Of a stretch of 64,000 bases of DNA, positions 17,254 through 26,826 are shown in pieces. Below the pieces are notes generated by a model. The model did not search any database and was not told the origin of the DNA. It worked only from the letters and a program-made list of their open reading frames with translations. Origin of the DNA: an uncultured bacterium (lineage in GTDB: Bacteria; Bacillota; Clostridia; Lachnospirales; Lachnospiraceae); contig CAMXIF010000006.1 in NCBI GenBank assembly GCA_947243845.1, positions 1 through 64,000 on the forward strand, read 5' to 3'. The first letter of the stretch is position 1, and every line of letters begins with the position of its first letter. The translations under genes and the position numbers were made by a program.

Positions 17254-18288
17254 TTACCTCCCTAAATAATCTGTAACAAACTCGTCCACACCTGGAAAAT
17301 GCTTAACTGCTATTCCTGCTGTCTTATATACTGCTTCGTATTGTTGTAAACAGGCATCAAATAAACTGACGTTGTTCTCTAAACAATCCGGATCATACGC
17401 TTCCATAATATTATAAGTTCCTATGGCGGCCTCCGATGAAATCTCTGCAAACATATACTGCAAATTGCACATATTCATGAAAGATGTAAATACATTGTTC
17501 TGTTCAGCTGCCTCTTCTACCTTGTTTCTCCAGTTTGAATACATTTCTTCGTAAGTACCGGAAAGGCTTTCTGAAGGCTCTTCTTTATCTTTCTCTTGTT
17601 TCAAGTATCCTTCCGCATATAAAAGAAGGCTCTTTGACAAGGCTCTTAACTCCAAAACATCTTTACTTGAAGCTATGCCCTTTAAGTTATCAACAAAACC
17701 CGCTTCAATAGGCAAGACTGCTAATTCTTCAAGCATTCTTTTTGTGCTGCGCTTAAAATATCTTCCATGAAAAAGCATAATCGCATCCATAAGGAAACAC
17801 ATTACCCCAAATGCATCCAAGCGTACCTGTCCTAATTCCTCATGTAAATAGGCATTGGCATAAGATATTTTTGCTTTGTCCACCAATTCATTCACTCTTT
17901 GGAAACGTTCCTCCGATGCCAGAAACCGTTTAGTCTGTTCTCGTAATTTACACAGTTCATCATAAGCTTCCTGGTTTTTAATATACACGATCTTGGAATC
18001 CATCAACTTGGATATCTGGGCATGATGACATGCGGCATCATATCTAAGCCCATCCCAGTTTGTACAATATATGTCATAACCAACTTTACTGTCATCTAAG
18101 ATAAAGCCCGTACCAAGCTGCCATCCCGCATCGTCCTGAATAAGTATGAGCAAATCTAAATCTGATTTTTCGTACTCGTCTCCTGTAGCAGCCGAACCAT
18201 ATATTCCTATAAAAGCCAACGAATCAGGACAACCTTTCTCCGCTTTTTCTATCACTGCATTCATTATTTTATGATTCACCTGTTTCAC
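17254..18288 (-). CDS. Nucleotidyltransferase-domain protein
   Basis: GIYGSAATGDEYEKSDLDLLILIQDD (GSxxxGxxxxxSDxDL nucleotidyltransferase motif) plus helical C-terminus. Confidence 0.85.
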   Translation of the reverse strand: MKQVNHKIMNAVIEKAEKGCPDSLAFIGIYGSAATGDEYEKSDLDLLILIQDDAGWQLGTGFILDDSKVGYDIYCTNWDGLRYDAACHHAQISKLMDSKIVYIKNQEAYDELCKLREQTKRFLASEERFQRVNELVDKAKISYANAYLHEELGQVRLDAFGVMCFLMDAIMLFHGRYFKRSTKRMLEELAVLPIEAGFVDNLKGIASSKDVLELRALSKSLLLYAEGYLKQEKDKEEPSESLSGTYEEMYSNWRNKVEEAAEQNNVFTSFMNMCNLQYMFAEISSEAAIGTYNIMEAYDPDCLENNVSLFDACLQQYEAVYKTAGIAVKHFPGVDEFVTDYLGR

Positions 18289-18413
18289 AATTATATCTCC
18301 GTTCTATGCATTGTGTTCTTAGTTTCAATTCTATAAACCGCAAACACTATATTTCTATTGTGCGGTTATCCGAAAACATATTGCGTCCGTCTTTCCCCGA
18401 ACCCTCTCACAAA

Positions 18414-19115
18414 TTATAGGGCATTCCAAATAAAACAAAAAGCGAAGACACAGCCCCAGGCATTCCCGGTCTGCCTTTTTACAAGCAGCATGCCATAAAT
18501 TGCCAAAAAGGTCGTGACAATCTCAACCATGCCCCAGAAAGATATGTTGATTGCATGAAACAGTACGCAAAAGACTGCACAGGTAATGGCCCCGTAATCC
18601 AGCCAAATGTTTTGAGGCGGGTACCTCTTATTGATTTTCTCGCAGATTACGGCATAATTGAATCCCTCAAAAAATCCCCACACGAGAGCAATAAGCGCCA
18701 TCCCCAATATGGCAAGAGGAATCCCGCCCGCGATCACATCATCAGTGACTAAAATACTGAATGGCCGATAACCGTTCATCTGACCCGAAATAACCAGGTA
18801 ACAGATATAAGGAATAAAGGATAAGATAGTCCCTGCAACGGCTTTCACCACATTGGTCTTTCTCAATCCGTATGCCGTAAATCTTTCTTTTCTCAAAATG
18901 CAAACAACCGTAATCCCAAGTCCGGCTATTCCAAATTGAACTCCTGCGTTGACCAACAGCCGAGGAATGACAGAAACTTCCGTATTGGTGACGAAAGTTC
19001 TTAACTGGTTGCCCTTAAATGCATAGCAAAAGAAAACAGCCAAAGTGACAAATGCTATCACCCATAAATCAATCTCTGTCTTTTTCTGCTCTGCTGTCAA
19101 TTCTGGCTTATCCAT
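18414..19115 (-). CDS. CPBP-like multi-pass membrane protein
   Basis: Seven or so hydrophobic segments and FFEGFNYAVICEKIN...FHAINISFWG. Confidence 0.6.
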   Translation of the reverse strand: MDKPELTAEQKKTEIDLWVIAFVTLAVFFCYAFKGNQLRTFVTNTEVSVIPRLLVNAGVQFGIAGLGITVVCILRKERFTAYGLRKTNVVKAVAGTILSFIPYICYLVISGQMNGYRPFSILVTDDVIAGGIPLAILGMALIALVWGFFEGFNYAVICEKINKRYPPQNIWLDYGAITCAVFCVLFHAINISFWGMVEIVTTFLAIYGMLLVKRQTGNAWGCVFAFCFIWNAL

Positions 19116-19274
19116 GTTGTTTCTCCTGTATCACATATTATATCTGTAAACCGTCATCTTTGCATTTAAATCACGTTTTTCTTTTTTCAATTACAACAAC
19201 TTTACGCCTGGTCCCATTGCCAAATTCTGCACTTTTAATATTTTTGTCCGACCCTTCTACGCTCTCCATTTTCG

Positions 19275-19640
19275 CTACCGCATTGGTGTTCCCACTTCAA
19301 TCAGATTGCCATCCGGATCATAAAAGCGGATGATTTTCTGTCCCCAACTGTGCGTCATCAGTTTATTAACATATTGAATAGCTGGATACAATTCTTCCAG
19401 TTTCTGAACAAACGCTTCTATCTCACTCTCTTCAAAATATAACTCACAGGAATTGCTCTTTGGAATAATATCCTTCCCTAAAAACCCCTTCCAGATTTTT
19501 TCATCCTGCAGTACCAGGCCTTCTGTCAAAATCATGTTACCCTCATGATCCAACACTGTCTCGAGACCAAACAGGTCATGATAAAACTGCTTTGATTTTT
19601 GGATATCCTTCACAACAATCAAAATATTCTTTAATTTCAT
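19275..19640 (-). CDS. VOC (glyoxalase/bleomycin-resistance-fold) family protein
   Basis: ILIVVKDIQKSKQFYHDLFGLETV...SWGQKIIRFYDPDGNLIEVG. Confidence 0.92.
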   Translation of the reverse strand: MKLKNILIVVKDIQKSKQFYHDLFGLETVLDHEGNMILTEGLVLQDEKIWKGFLGKDIIPKSNSCELYFEESEIEAFVQKLEELYPAIQYVNKLMTHSWGQKIIRFYDPDGNLIEVGTPMR

Positions 19641-19685
19641 CTGCCCTATCCCTTCCTCTTTCTACTTTCAGATAACCGGTTCTCT

Positions 19686-19940
19686 CTAATAATCTGTTAC
19701 ATCAGAACCAATTTTTTCATATAGAGCCGCAACGGTTATCTCACGGTTCCTGATCGCAACTAATTCAGCGTCTGTTGCTCCGATAAATGCAACAAAATCA
19801 AATGCCCTCTAATGGATCATTTCCTCCAAATTGCCAGTTCATCAACGTCCCATAGTGTTTGGGAGCCTTTTGCGTTGGATATATGTTTTCACATGCAGCA
19901 GTTATCGCATCCCAGCCAACTGCCTGGACTTCTTCTTTCT
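19686..19940 (-). pseudogene. Suppressor-of-fused (SUFU) domain protein remnant, internally deleted and frameshifted
   Basis: Minus-strand VGWDAITAACENIYPTQKAPKHYGTLMNWQFGGNDPLEGI* joined, in another frame, to RAFDFVAFIGATDAELVAIRNREITVAALYEKIGSDVTDY*. Confidence 0.65.
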
Positions 19941-19978
19941 ATACTTCTGCTTTGCTTTCTGTTTTCTTTTTCAATTTG

Positions 19979-20542
19979 TCAACTATTCCCGTCTCTATCC
20001 TTCTCCTTTGCAATTTTATCTGCCGATTGTATAAATTCCGGCGTTTTTGACCAGTATTTGATTCCCCAGTTTTCAAAATTCCACTCTTCCATATAATCAT
20101 TACATTCAAAATCAATGTAATAGAGCACTCCCTCTTGTACCACAAAATTTGTCGGGAAATAATCTATATTTGTATGCGCCTCATATAATAAAGCGCACAT
20201 ATTACGGAGCTGGTCTGTATAGGACGGTTTCATTTTATCCTGTAAAATCAGCTCATAGATTGTATCACCCGCAATAAACTCTTTCAAAATACGTTCCTGT
20301 TTGGCATCCACCTCAAGCAGGACGGGCATTGTAATCCCAATCGCTCTTAACCTCTCATAATCATGTACTTCTGCTTCTACTTTATTTCCAAACTGATAGT
20401 AATCACAGGGTTCATGATGAATCTGCTTCAAAACATATTGCTTGTCTCCATCGGCTGCCAAATAAGAATAGCCGCCTTTTCCCTTGCCTAATAACTTAAT
20501 AATCCTGTATTCTTTTCCATTTACAGTCATATTATTGCCCAT
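19979..20542 (-). CDS. Small protein-kinase-like / phosphotransferase-fold protein
   Basis: IIKLLGKGKGGYSYLA..YVLKQIHHE...NIDYFPTNFVVQEGVLYYIDFECN. Confidence 0.75.
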   Translation of the reverse strand: MGNNMTVNGKEYRIIKLLGKGKGGYSYLAADGDKQYVLKQIHHEPCDYYQFGNKVEAEVHDYERLRAIGITMPVLLEVDAKQERILKEFIAGDTIYELILQDKMKPSYTDQLRNMCALLYEAHTNIDYFPTNFVVQEGVLYYIDFECNDYMEEWNFENWGIKYWSKTPEFIQSADKIAKEKDRDGNS

Positions 20543-20551
20543 ATCATCATC

Positions 20552-21016
20552 TTAGTCCTTCTCAAGCTTTATCTGCTTCTTATAAATCCTAGACGGCTCA
20601 CCGCCCATATCATTCATCATCCGGTAAAACTCACATCCGTACTTTTCATATAAACCGGTATGATTGGTTGATATATAGATTTCTTTTACTTTGTCGGCTG
20701 TGGCAATCTTTTCAATTTCTGCAAACAATTTTCCCAGATAATGATGCCCCCTATACTGTGGAAACGTATAGGCAAACCCAATCCAGGGTGTCAGCTCAGT
20801 AGGCTGTATATCATCTTTTTCCGCATAGGTGCAGAATGAAATAAGCTCCTCATCTTCTGTAAGCATCAGCACTTTGGATGTTTCGCCCACGACTTCTTTG
20901 AACCTATCTTCACTGAGCAGTTCATATAAAAACGCCCCTGCACTCCAATCACATTTCTGAATCTTTGCTAACCAATACTCTTTACGTTCACAACTAAAAT
21001 ATTCTATTACCTGCAT
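20552..21016 (-). CDS. GNAT family N-acetyltransferase
   Basis: WIGFAYTFPQYRGHHYLGKLFAEIEKIATADKVKEIYISTNHTGLYEKYGCEFY. Confidence 0.88.
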   Translation of the reverse strand: MQVIEYFSCERKEYWLAKIQKCDWSAGAFLYELLSEDRFKEVVGETSKVLMLTEDEELISFCTYAEKDDIQPTELTPWIGFAYTFPQYRGHHYLGKLFAEIEKIATADKVKEIYISTNHTGLYEKYGCEFYRMMNDMGGEPSRIYKKQIKLEKD

Positions 21017-21165
21017 CTTTTCCTCATCTTTCTAGAACAACAAGGTTAACTTTCTTCCACACGCAACTCCCAGTACGCAAAAACAAACGCTCAACGCGAT
21101 ATAAACACCTCCCATACAATAGGAAAACTCATAACTACCACTCTCTTCGTTTTACCCGCCCCAAT

Positions 21166-21750
21166 TTATCTATTCTCCCTCATGACCCGGCAGGGATTGC
21201 CATAGGCTATGGTATTGCCCGGAATATCTTTAGTGACAACGCTTCCCGCCCCAATCACCACATTATCTCCTATCGTAACGCCCGGCATGATAATCACACC
21301 TCCGCCAATCCACACATTGTTGCCAATGATAACCGGCGCTGTCTGTGTTTTACAAAACGCAAAAGAACCATCTTCCTTCGGTTCTCCAAACCGATCCAGC
21401 GCATTGGTCGGATGAAAAGCCGTATAAATCTGCACATTCGGTGCAATGAGTGCATTGTCTCCAATGCGGATGACATTATCATCTAAAAAAGTACAATTCA
21501 TATTTACTTCACAGTTATTGCCAAAATAAATGTTATTGCCATAGTCAGCAAAAAACGGCGCCGTTATCCAAAGATTATCACCCTTGCCGCCCAACAGTTC
21601 CTGCAGAATCTGTTCTTTTCGCTCCGCGTCTGCAGAATCCGTATGATTGTAATCCCTCACCAAATCTTTTGCCTTGTGCCATTGTGTCAGTAGCTCTTTG
21701 TCACCACAGTCATAAAGCTGTCCTGCCAGCATTTTTTCTCTCTCAGTCAT
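21166..21750 (-). CDS. Sugar O-acetyltransferase (maltose/galactoside acetyltransferase-like)
   Basis: TEREKMLAGQLYDCGDKELL...NIYFGNNCEVNMNCTFLDDNVIRIGDNALIAPNVQIYTAFHP, hexapeptide repeats. Confidence 0.94.
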   Translation of the reverse strand: MTEREKMLAGQLYDCGDKELLTQWHKAKDLVRDYNHTDSADAERKEQILQELLGGKGDNLWITAPFFADYGNNIYFGNNCEVNMNCTFLDDNVIRIGDNALIAPNVQIYTAFHPTNALDRFGEPKEDGSFAFCKTQTAPVIIGNNVWIGGGVIIMPGVTIGDNVVIGAGSVVTKDIPGNTIAYGNPCRVMRENR

Positions 21751-21795
21751 ATAGTCTCACCTTTTCTTCTACCTTACCAATCAAATGGGAAGTAA

Positions 21796-22131
21796 CTAAA
21801 ACGAATAGCCTGTCCCCTGGGAAAACAATAAACCGTCTGTCAATTCAACCCGCAGGATAATGGTATTTTCATCCTCGAAATTATTATGCCCGTTGTCTAT
21901 CCATGCTGCAAAGGCTCTTTTTAACTTATCCGCGATTGCCTGGTTATCTGCAATCTGTCTCATCTTGTTGGAGAGTGCATAGGTAATGATGTAAAAAGCG
22001 CCGTCTTCATAATAGGCATCAACATTGCGCACACAAGGTATGCCGTTTTCTACTGTCGCAAGCGCAAGGATGGTATCTTTTCCGAAACGCTCCGTCATAA
22101 TCTGCTCCATTTCTTGATTTAGCTTTATCAT
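21796..22131 (-). CDS. Pyridoxamine 5'-phosphate oxidase-fold family protein
   Basis: LALATVENGIPCVRNVDAYYEDGAFYIITYALSNKMRQIADNQ. Confidence 0.85.
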   Translation of the reverse strand: MIKLNQEMEQIMTERFGKDTILALATVENGIPCVRNVDAYYEDGAFYIITYALSNKMRQIADNQAIADKLKRAFAAWIDNGHNNFEDENTIILRVELTDGLLFSQGTGYSF

Positions 22132-22188
22132 TGTGGGTCTCCTTCTTTAAAGATACGTTTATATGTTCAACGACTCTTTCCCAACCTC

Positions 22189-22977
22189 TTATTTCACAAC
22201 CCGAAGTTCCGCAATCGCCATGTAATGCAGTATATCAAATTCCGCTGGCGCTATTTGGGCAAGTAATTTCAGATGTTCCTGTTCCCATGCTATAATCTCT
22301 GCCTCTGCAAGGGATGCCCCGATGCCCCGGCATGCCTTCATTCTGCCATGCCATCCCTCTCTGGTAAAATGAACCTTTATGGGAGTTTCTTCCCTGTAAA
22401 CCAGTTCAAACTTTTCCTGATATTCCTCCGGTATGATAATCGGATGGATGGTCTCACCCGCACCACTCCAGACTGGATTATATTGCAGGACAAGCTGTTC
22501 ACTCGTATCTGCGATCTTGTCCTCAAAAGGCAGCCACGCCATATATAATAAAAGCAGCCTCCCGTCCGGCTTTAGCATGCGATAAAGCACAGGCGCAGTC
22601 CTTTTATGATCGAAATAAAAGAAACACTGACAGGCCGTAACCACATCAAATGAGTTCTCCGGAAAATCCACCTCTTCCGCAGCTGTCACAAAATAAATGA
22701 TTTCCATGTCCTCCGAAAGTTTTTTCGCCTGCTCAATCTGCTCCCTGGAAATATCCGTTCCCGTCCAGCGTGCTCCATACCGATACAGATTTCGTGGAAG
22801 CACCCCGGTTCCTGTGCCGATATCCAAAACATTCTGACCACTCCTGCACAGATTCCGTCCGATAATCTTATCGTAAAACTCCTGCGGATAAACATCCCGG
22901 AATCTGGCATAATCGGCTGAAGTCCTGCCCCAGTCAAACGCTCTGCCGCCGTCTATGTTTCTGTTCGTTATGTTCAT
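22189..22977 (-). CDS. Class I SAM-dependent methyltransferase
   Basis: VLDIGTGTGVLPRNLYRYGARWTGTDISREQIEQAKKLS. Confidence 0.93.
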   Translation of the reverse strand: MNITNRNIDGGRAFDWGRTSADYARFRDVYPQEFYDKIIGRNLCRSGQNVLDIGTGTGVLPRNLYRYGARWTGTDISREQIEQAKKLSEDMEIIYFVTAAEEVDFPENSFDVVTACQCFFYFDHKRTAPVLYRMLKPDGRLLLLYMAWLPFEDKIADTSEQLVLQYNPVWSGAGETIHPIIIPEEYQEKFELVYREETPIKVHFTREGWHGRMKACRGIGASLAEAEIIAWEQEHLKLLAQIAPAEFDILHYMAIAELRVVK

Positions 22978-22999
22978 ATCTCTCCTTCCATGTCAAGCC

Positions 23000-23917
23000 T
23001 CAAGCTCCACATCCGTCCACCTTCCGGAACCGCCTTTCCATCATGATACAGCCAACTGCAACTGCAAGCAAAATCACACACACCACCGGCGTAAATATTA
23101 TTTCCTGTAAACGTTTTGCATACGCCGTAATATACACCGCCAGATTGGCCGTCATATGAAAGCAGAAAGGCACGGCAAACCGGCCGCTTCTCTCATACAG
23201 ATAGGCCATCAAGACTCCCATGCACCCGCCGTATACACCCTGCACCATATTGCCGTGGAAAGCGCCAAAGAAAAGGCCTGATGCCAGGATTGCAAGAACC
23301 GGGCCGTAAAGACGTCTCATCCGATTGAAAATCACACCGCGAAAGACCACCTCCTCCGCCAAGGGCGAAACCAGACCATAAAGTATCAGTCCCACCACAA
23401 AAGCCACCCCATACTGTCTGTCAGCCACCTCCTGATATGTCTGGGAACTGTCTGCAAATCCTGCCAATGTCAGTAGGATATTAAGTCCCAAAGAAGAAGC
23501 AAATGCAACAACCACAGTAAACAGTATTTCTTTGACCAGACATTGCCCGCCCTTTTCCTGATCATTCATGCTGCCTCGCAGCCCAAGTTCCCTCTTTAAC
23601 ATGGGAAATATCGGCAAAATGCCGAGCAACATACCGAGTCCTCCCGTCACACCAGCCACGGTAGCCGCCTGCTCCGTCATAAAACTTCGGTATGCCTCAT
23701 TCTTGCTTTTCATCAGCGCTTCCTGCAAAAAAGTAAGGATAATATACGCCGCGCTGTAGGCCAAATAATACAATAGATAAGGGAGCAATACTTCCCATGC
23801 CTTTTGGAGGGAATTCTGTCCTTCTGTACCGCTTTCAACATTCTTTGTTCTCATAATACCCTCCTTATCGATTCTGGCATATTCATCCTTAAATTTATGA
23901 TCCTGCGATAGCCCCAT
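23000..23917 (-). CDS. CPBP family intramembrane metalloprotease
   Basis: SPLAEEVVFRGVIFNRMRR...LASGLFFGAFHGNMVQGVYGGCMG. Confidence 0.92.
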   Translation of the reverse strand: MGLSQDHKFKDEYARIDKEGIMRTKNVESGTEGQNSLQKAWEVLLPYLLYYLAYSAAYIILTFLQEALMKSKNEAYRSFMTEQAATVAGVTGGLGMLLGILPIFPMLKRELGLRGSMNDQEKGGQCLVKEILFTVVVAFASSLGLNILLTLAGFADSSQTYQEVADRQYGVAFVVGLILYGLVSPLAEEVVFRGVIFNRMRRLYGPVLAILASGLFFGAFHGNMVQGVYGGCMGVLMAYLYERSGRFAVPFCFHMTANLAVYITAYAKRLQEIIFTPVVCVILLAVAVGCIMMERRFRKVDGCGA

Positions 23918-23987
23918 ATAGATGAGGCATCCGGCCCGTCATATAGTTCACATCATCAGAGTCCAGAAATCATATCCGGGCGACACT

Positions 23988-24707
23988 TCAGATGCCCTGC
24001 TGCAATGTTTTCCCCAGTTCTTCCACTGTCTCTACAATCACGTCCGCGCCCGCTTTGGTCAACTCCTCTGGCAGTGCATACCCATAGGTAACCCCTATAG
24101 AAGCAATATGATACTCCTTGGCGCCTTCCACATCAAATCGGCGGTCTCCTACCATGACTACTGCATCATGATATTCCCCATCATATTCTTCCACCGTTTG
24201 ACTTTTGGTCCTCCCGTCCATTATTTCCTGAAATAATTTTTCCGGCAGAAGGCATCTGAGCGCCTCCTCCACCACTTCTTCCTTCTTCGTACGGGTGCCG
24301 TCCAGGCCACTCCCCACGATCACATCAAAATACGTCTGCAGACCAAAATGTTCCAGAATCCGCTCCACAAAGATCTCCGGCTTGCTGGATGCCACTGCCA
24401 GTTTCTTTCCGAAAGCCTTCAATTCTGCCAGGAGTTTCTCCACCCCCGGATAAACCTCGTTCTCAAAAATACCCACCGTACTGAAACGCTCCCTATAATA
24501 GCCAATCGCTCTTTGTCCCTGTTCTTCATCAAACTCATAAAATTCATGAAAACTGTCCAAAAGAGGTGGGCCGATGAACGATTCCAGTTTATCAAGATCC
24601 GGCTCCTCAATCCCCATTCTGCGCAGGGCATATTGCACACACCTGGTAATACCGGGTTTAGAATCTGTCAGTGTGCCGTCTAAATCAAACAAAATATATT
24701 CGTACAT
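23988..24707 (-). CDS. HAD family hydrolase (phosphoglycolate phosphatase-like)
   Basis: YILFDLDGTLTDSKPGITRCVQYAL...VMVGDRRFDVEGAKEYHIASIGVTYGYA. Confidence 0.92.
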   Translation of the reverse strand: MYEYILFDLDGTLTDSKPGITRCVQYALRRMGIEEPDLDKLESFIGPPLLDSFHEFYEFDEEQGQRAIGYYRERFSTVGIFENEVYPGVEKLLAELKAFGKKLAVASSKPEIFVERILEHFGLQTYFDVIVGSGLDGTRTKKEEVVEEALRCLLPEKLFQEIMDGRTKSQTVEEYDGEYHDAVVMVGDRRFDVEGAKEYHIASIGVTYGYALPEELTKAGADVIVETVEELGKTLQQGI

Positions 24708-24721
24708 AATCTCCTGTCTCT

Positions 24722-25327
24722 TTATCCAAATATCCGCTGATAACCGTATGTAAGGTTTCCTTTTCTATGGATACATCTCGTGTGACTGCACGTACTGCAC
24801 AGATCACAAAAGGCTGCCTTCCTGCTGTCTGTCAGTGTTGTATAGAAGGCTGCCGTTTTCCTGGGCATGAGCATATAGGCCTGATTATAAGAAATTTCTG
24901 CCGGTTCTAATATGCCAAACATCTCTTCTATCTCTTCGAGAGGCACCCGGTCTCCCAAAAAATCGAAACCATTCATCCACAATCCATAATAATGATAGAT
25001 TTTTTCTGCGGCCTGTTCATAGGCGTTTTTCAAAAGTTCCATGGCAATGCATTCTATCATGTATGCTCCCGACAGATGCCCTGCTGTGGTATATTCTTCT
25101 TGTAAATCATCCACCCCTGCTCCCAGCGTCACCAAAACCGCCAGCCTGGACTCCTCCTGCGGGCTTTTGGGCGCAAAATATACTACAGAATCTATCTTTT
25201 GGTCAAGCTGCTTTGTCAGAGAATGCAATAAAGCTTTGTCCTTTTCCTGAAAATGATAATGAGACAGGATCAGCGAATATGTGTTTTCTGTTATGTATGG
25301 CTCCAGTGTCTCTCGCATCTGCCTCAC
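24722..25327 (-). CDS. Protein resembling vitamin B12-dependent methionine synthase activation-domain proteins
   Basis: SYNQAYMLMPRKTAAFYTT... followed by CDLCSTCSHTRC cysteine cluster near the C-terminus; overall layout like standalone MetH-activation proteins of clostridia. Confidence 0.5.
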   Translation of the reverse strand: MRQMRETLEPYITENTYSLILSHYHFQEKDKALLHSLTKQLDQKIDSVVYFAPKSPQEESRLAVLVTLGAGVDDLQEEYTTAGHLSGAYMIECIAMELLKNAYEQAAEKIYHYYGLWMNGFDFLGDRVPLEEIEEMFGILEPAEISYNQAYMLMPRKTAAFYTTLTDSRKAAFCDLCSTCSHTRCIHRKGNLTYGYQRIFG

Positions 25328-25467
25328 CTTTCTGTCATCTGCTCTATGACGAATATCTCTTCCTCCAGTTCTTCATACGTACTGCCGTTCAAGGCATTGT
25401 AAAGACTTAACAGATCCCGCTTTTCCCGGAAAAGACGCCTGAAGAGCACATCCTTATATCTACGATT
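25324..25467 (-). pseudogene. N-terminal remnant of an Rpn/PD-(D/E)XK transposase-type nuclease
   Basis: NRRYKDVLFRRLFREKRDLLSLYNALNGSTYEEL followed by unrelated residues and an early stop. Confidence 0.6.
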
Positions 25468-25624
25468 CAGCCAAATTACAACAATTACGGGATTATTTCC
25501 GACAGCCGGAAAGAATCTTTGATGGCAAATATGAAATCTGCCAATGTGAACATATTCTAAAACACTGCACCTCAAAAATGCAGGTACATCTTCTAAACCC
25601 TAAGCGGCAGCATCTAAAATGCTG

Positions 25625-26122
25625 CTACGCCGTCATAAACATCTCATAAGCACTGATGGCCTGCTGCATACGGAAATTAGTGATATCACTTCCTGTATTG
25701 CCGCTTCCCATATCCATCGCCGCCGTCTGTACATCCGCCGCAGGCGCTGCTGCCTGAGCCTGTACAAAATTATCATTCTGCACCGTCAAATCTTCTGCGG
25801 ACTGCTCCACATCATTATCCTGAACCATCTTCTCCGCCGCCGGCTGCATAATCCTGGAGGCATGATATCTGCCGCGCTGCATCTGCATCTCCAGCATCCC
25901 CTGGAAATCAAGTGTCTCTCCCTTTTTCAACGGATTCTCATTCTCCGCCTTGGCAAGTCCGCTGTAATCAATCTTTTTATCCAGCACATCGTCTGAAATT
26001 TTGGAAAGCCGGTTCATGCTGGCCGGACTGATACTATTCACGTTATATACATAAGGTTGAAAACTAATTGCACCGATCGTCATGCTTACCTCCATGTCAG
26101 AGCCCAACTGGTGAATCGTCAA
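25625..26122 (-). CDS. Hypothetical protein (possible true start at MTIGAISFQPYVYN)
   Basis: Open frame; C-terminus ITNFRMQQAISAYEMFMTA; no family recognised. Confidence 0.55.
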   Translation of the reverse strand: MTIHQLGSDMEVSMTIGAISFQPYVYNVNSISPASMNRLSKISDDVLDKKIDYSGLAKAENENPLKKGETLDFQGMLEMQMQRGRYHASRIMQPAAEKMVQDNDVEQSAEDLTVQNDNFVQAQAAAPAADVQTAAMDMGSGNTGSDITNFRMQQAISAYEMFMTA

Positions 26123-26232
26123 AGCAGTTTACCGCAATGACACCACTCTGAAACATCTTTTCTACATCTTTATTTATCATAAAACTTCTTAATCAAATAT
26201 ACAAGACCCAATTCAAAAAACTGACAGGTATT

Positions 26233-26826
26233 TTATTCCTCTATCTCCCTGGACTCCACCTCCACTGCCTCCATCTCCTGCTTTAAGATCTTAGCATTCT
26301 TATACACTCTGGACACAATCCAGATATTTGAGAGGCCATCATAAATCAGGAAGATACCGATCAGCATCACTACCGTATCAATAGCTGCGAATGGTCTGCA
26401 GACCAGCAATACGCCGAATCCCACCGTAAGAATCCCTAAAATCAGGGCTATCCACCATTTATCATACTTATCTTTGCACAATTCTATTGCTTGTTGCAAG
26501 TTATGTAAACCATGCAGGGCTATCACGATACCAACAATAATCGGAATGATCGCCAACACTTTATCAGGCTTTATTACAATCCATACACCCACCACAGCAA
26601 AGATGATGCCAAAAATCAGGTTAACCTGAAAGAATAGACTGCCGTCCTTGGCCGTAAAATAACTGACAATCCGCATCATTCCGCTCACAATCAGCACCCC
26701 ACCCACAGCTGTACAGACAATCTGTATGGATAACCCCGGCCAGAGCACCAGCACCAATCCCAATACCACGCATAAAAGTGAAGAAGCCACTACATTGGTC
26801 TTAAACTTCTTAAGTATTTTTTCCAT
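26233..26826 (-). CDS. HdeD/DUF308-like membrane protein
   Basis: Repeated hydrophobic segments, GVLIVSGMMRIVSYF, LIGIFLIYDGLSNIWIVSRVYK; internal start MEKILKKFKTN preferred over tracked 26904. Confidence 0.75.
   Translation of the reverse strand: MEKILKKFKTNVVASSLLCVVLGLVLVLWPGLSIQIVCTAVGGVLIVSGMMRIVSYFTAKDGSLFFQVNLIFGIIFAVVGVWIVIKPDKVLAIIPIIVGIVIALHGLHNLQQAIELCKDKYDKWWIALILGILTVGFGVLLVCRPFAAIDTVVMLIGIFLIYDGLSNIWIVSRVYKNAKILKQEMEAVEVESREIEE

Noticed and set aside
21040-21165. 27-aa hydrophobic minus-strand frame MGGVYIALSVCFCVLGVACGRKLTLLF
   Set aside because: Although preceded by some coding-like residues, no SD or family could be identified; too short to support.
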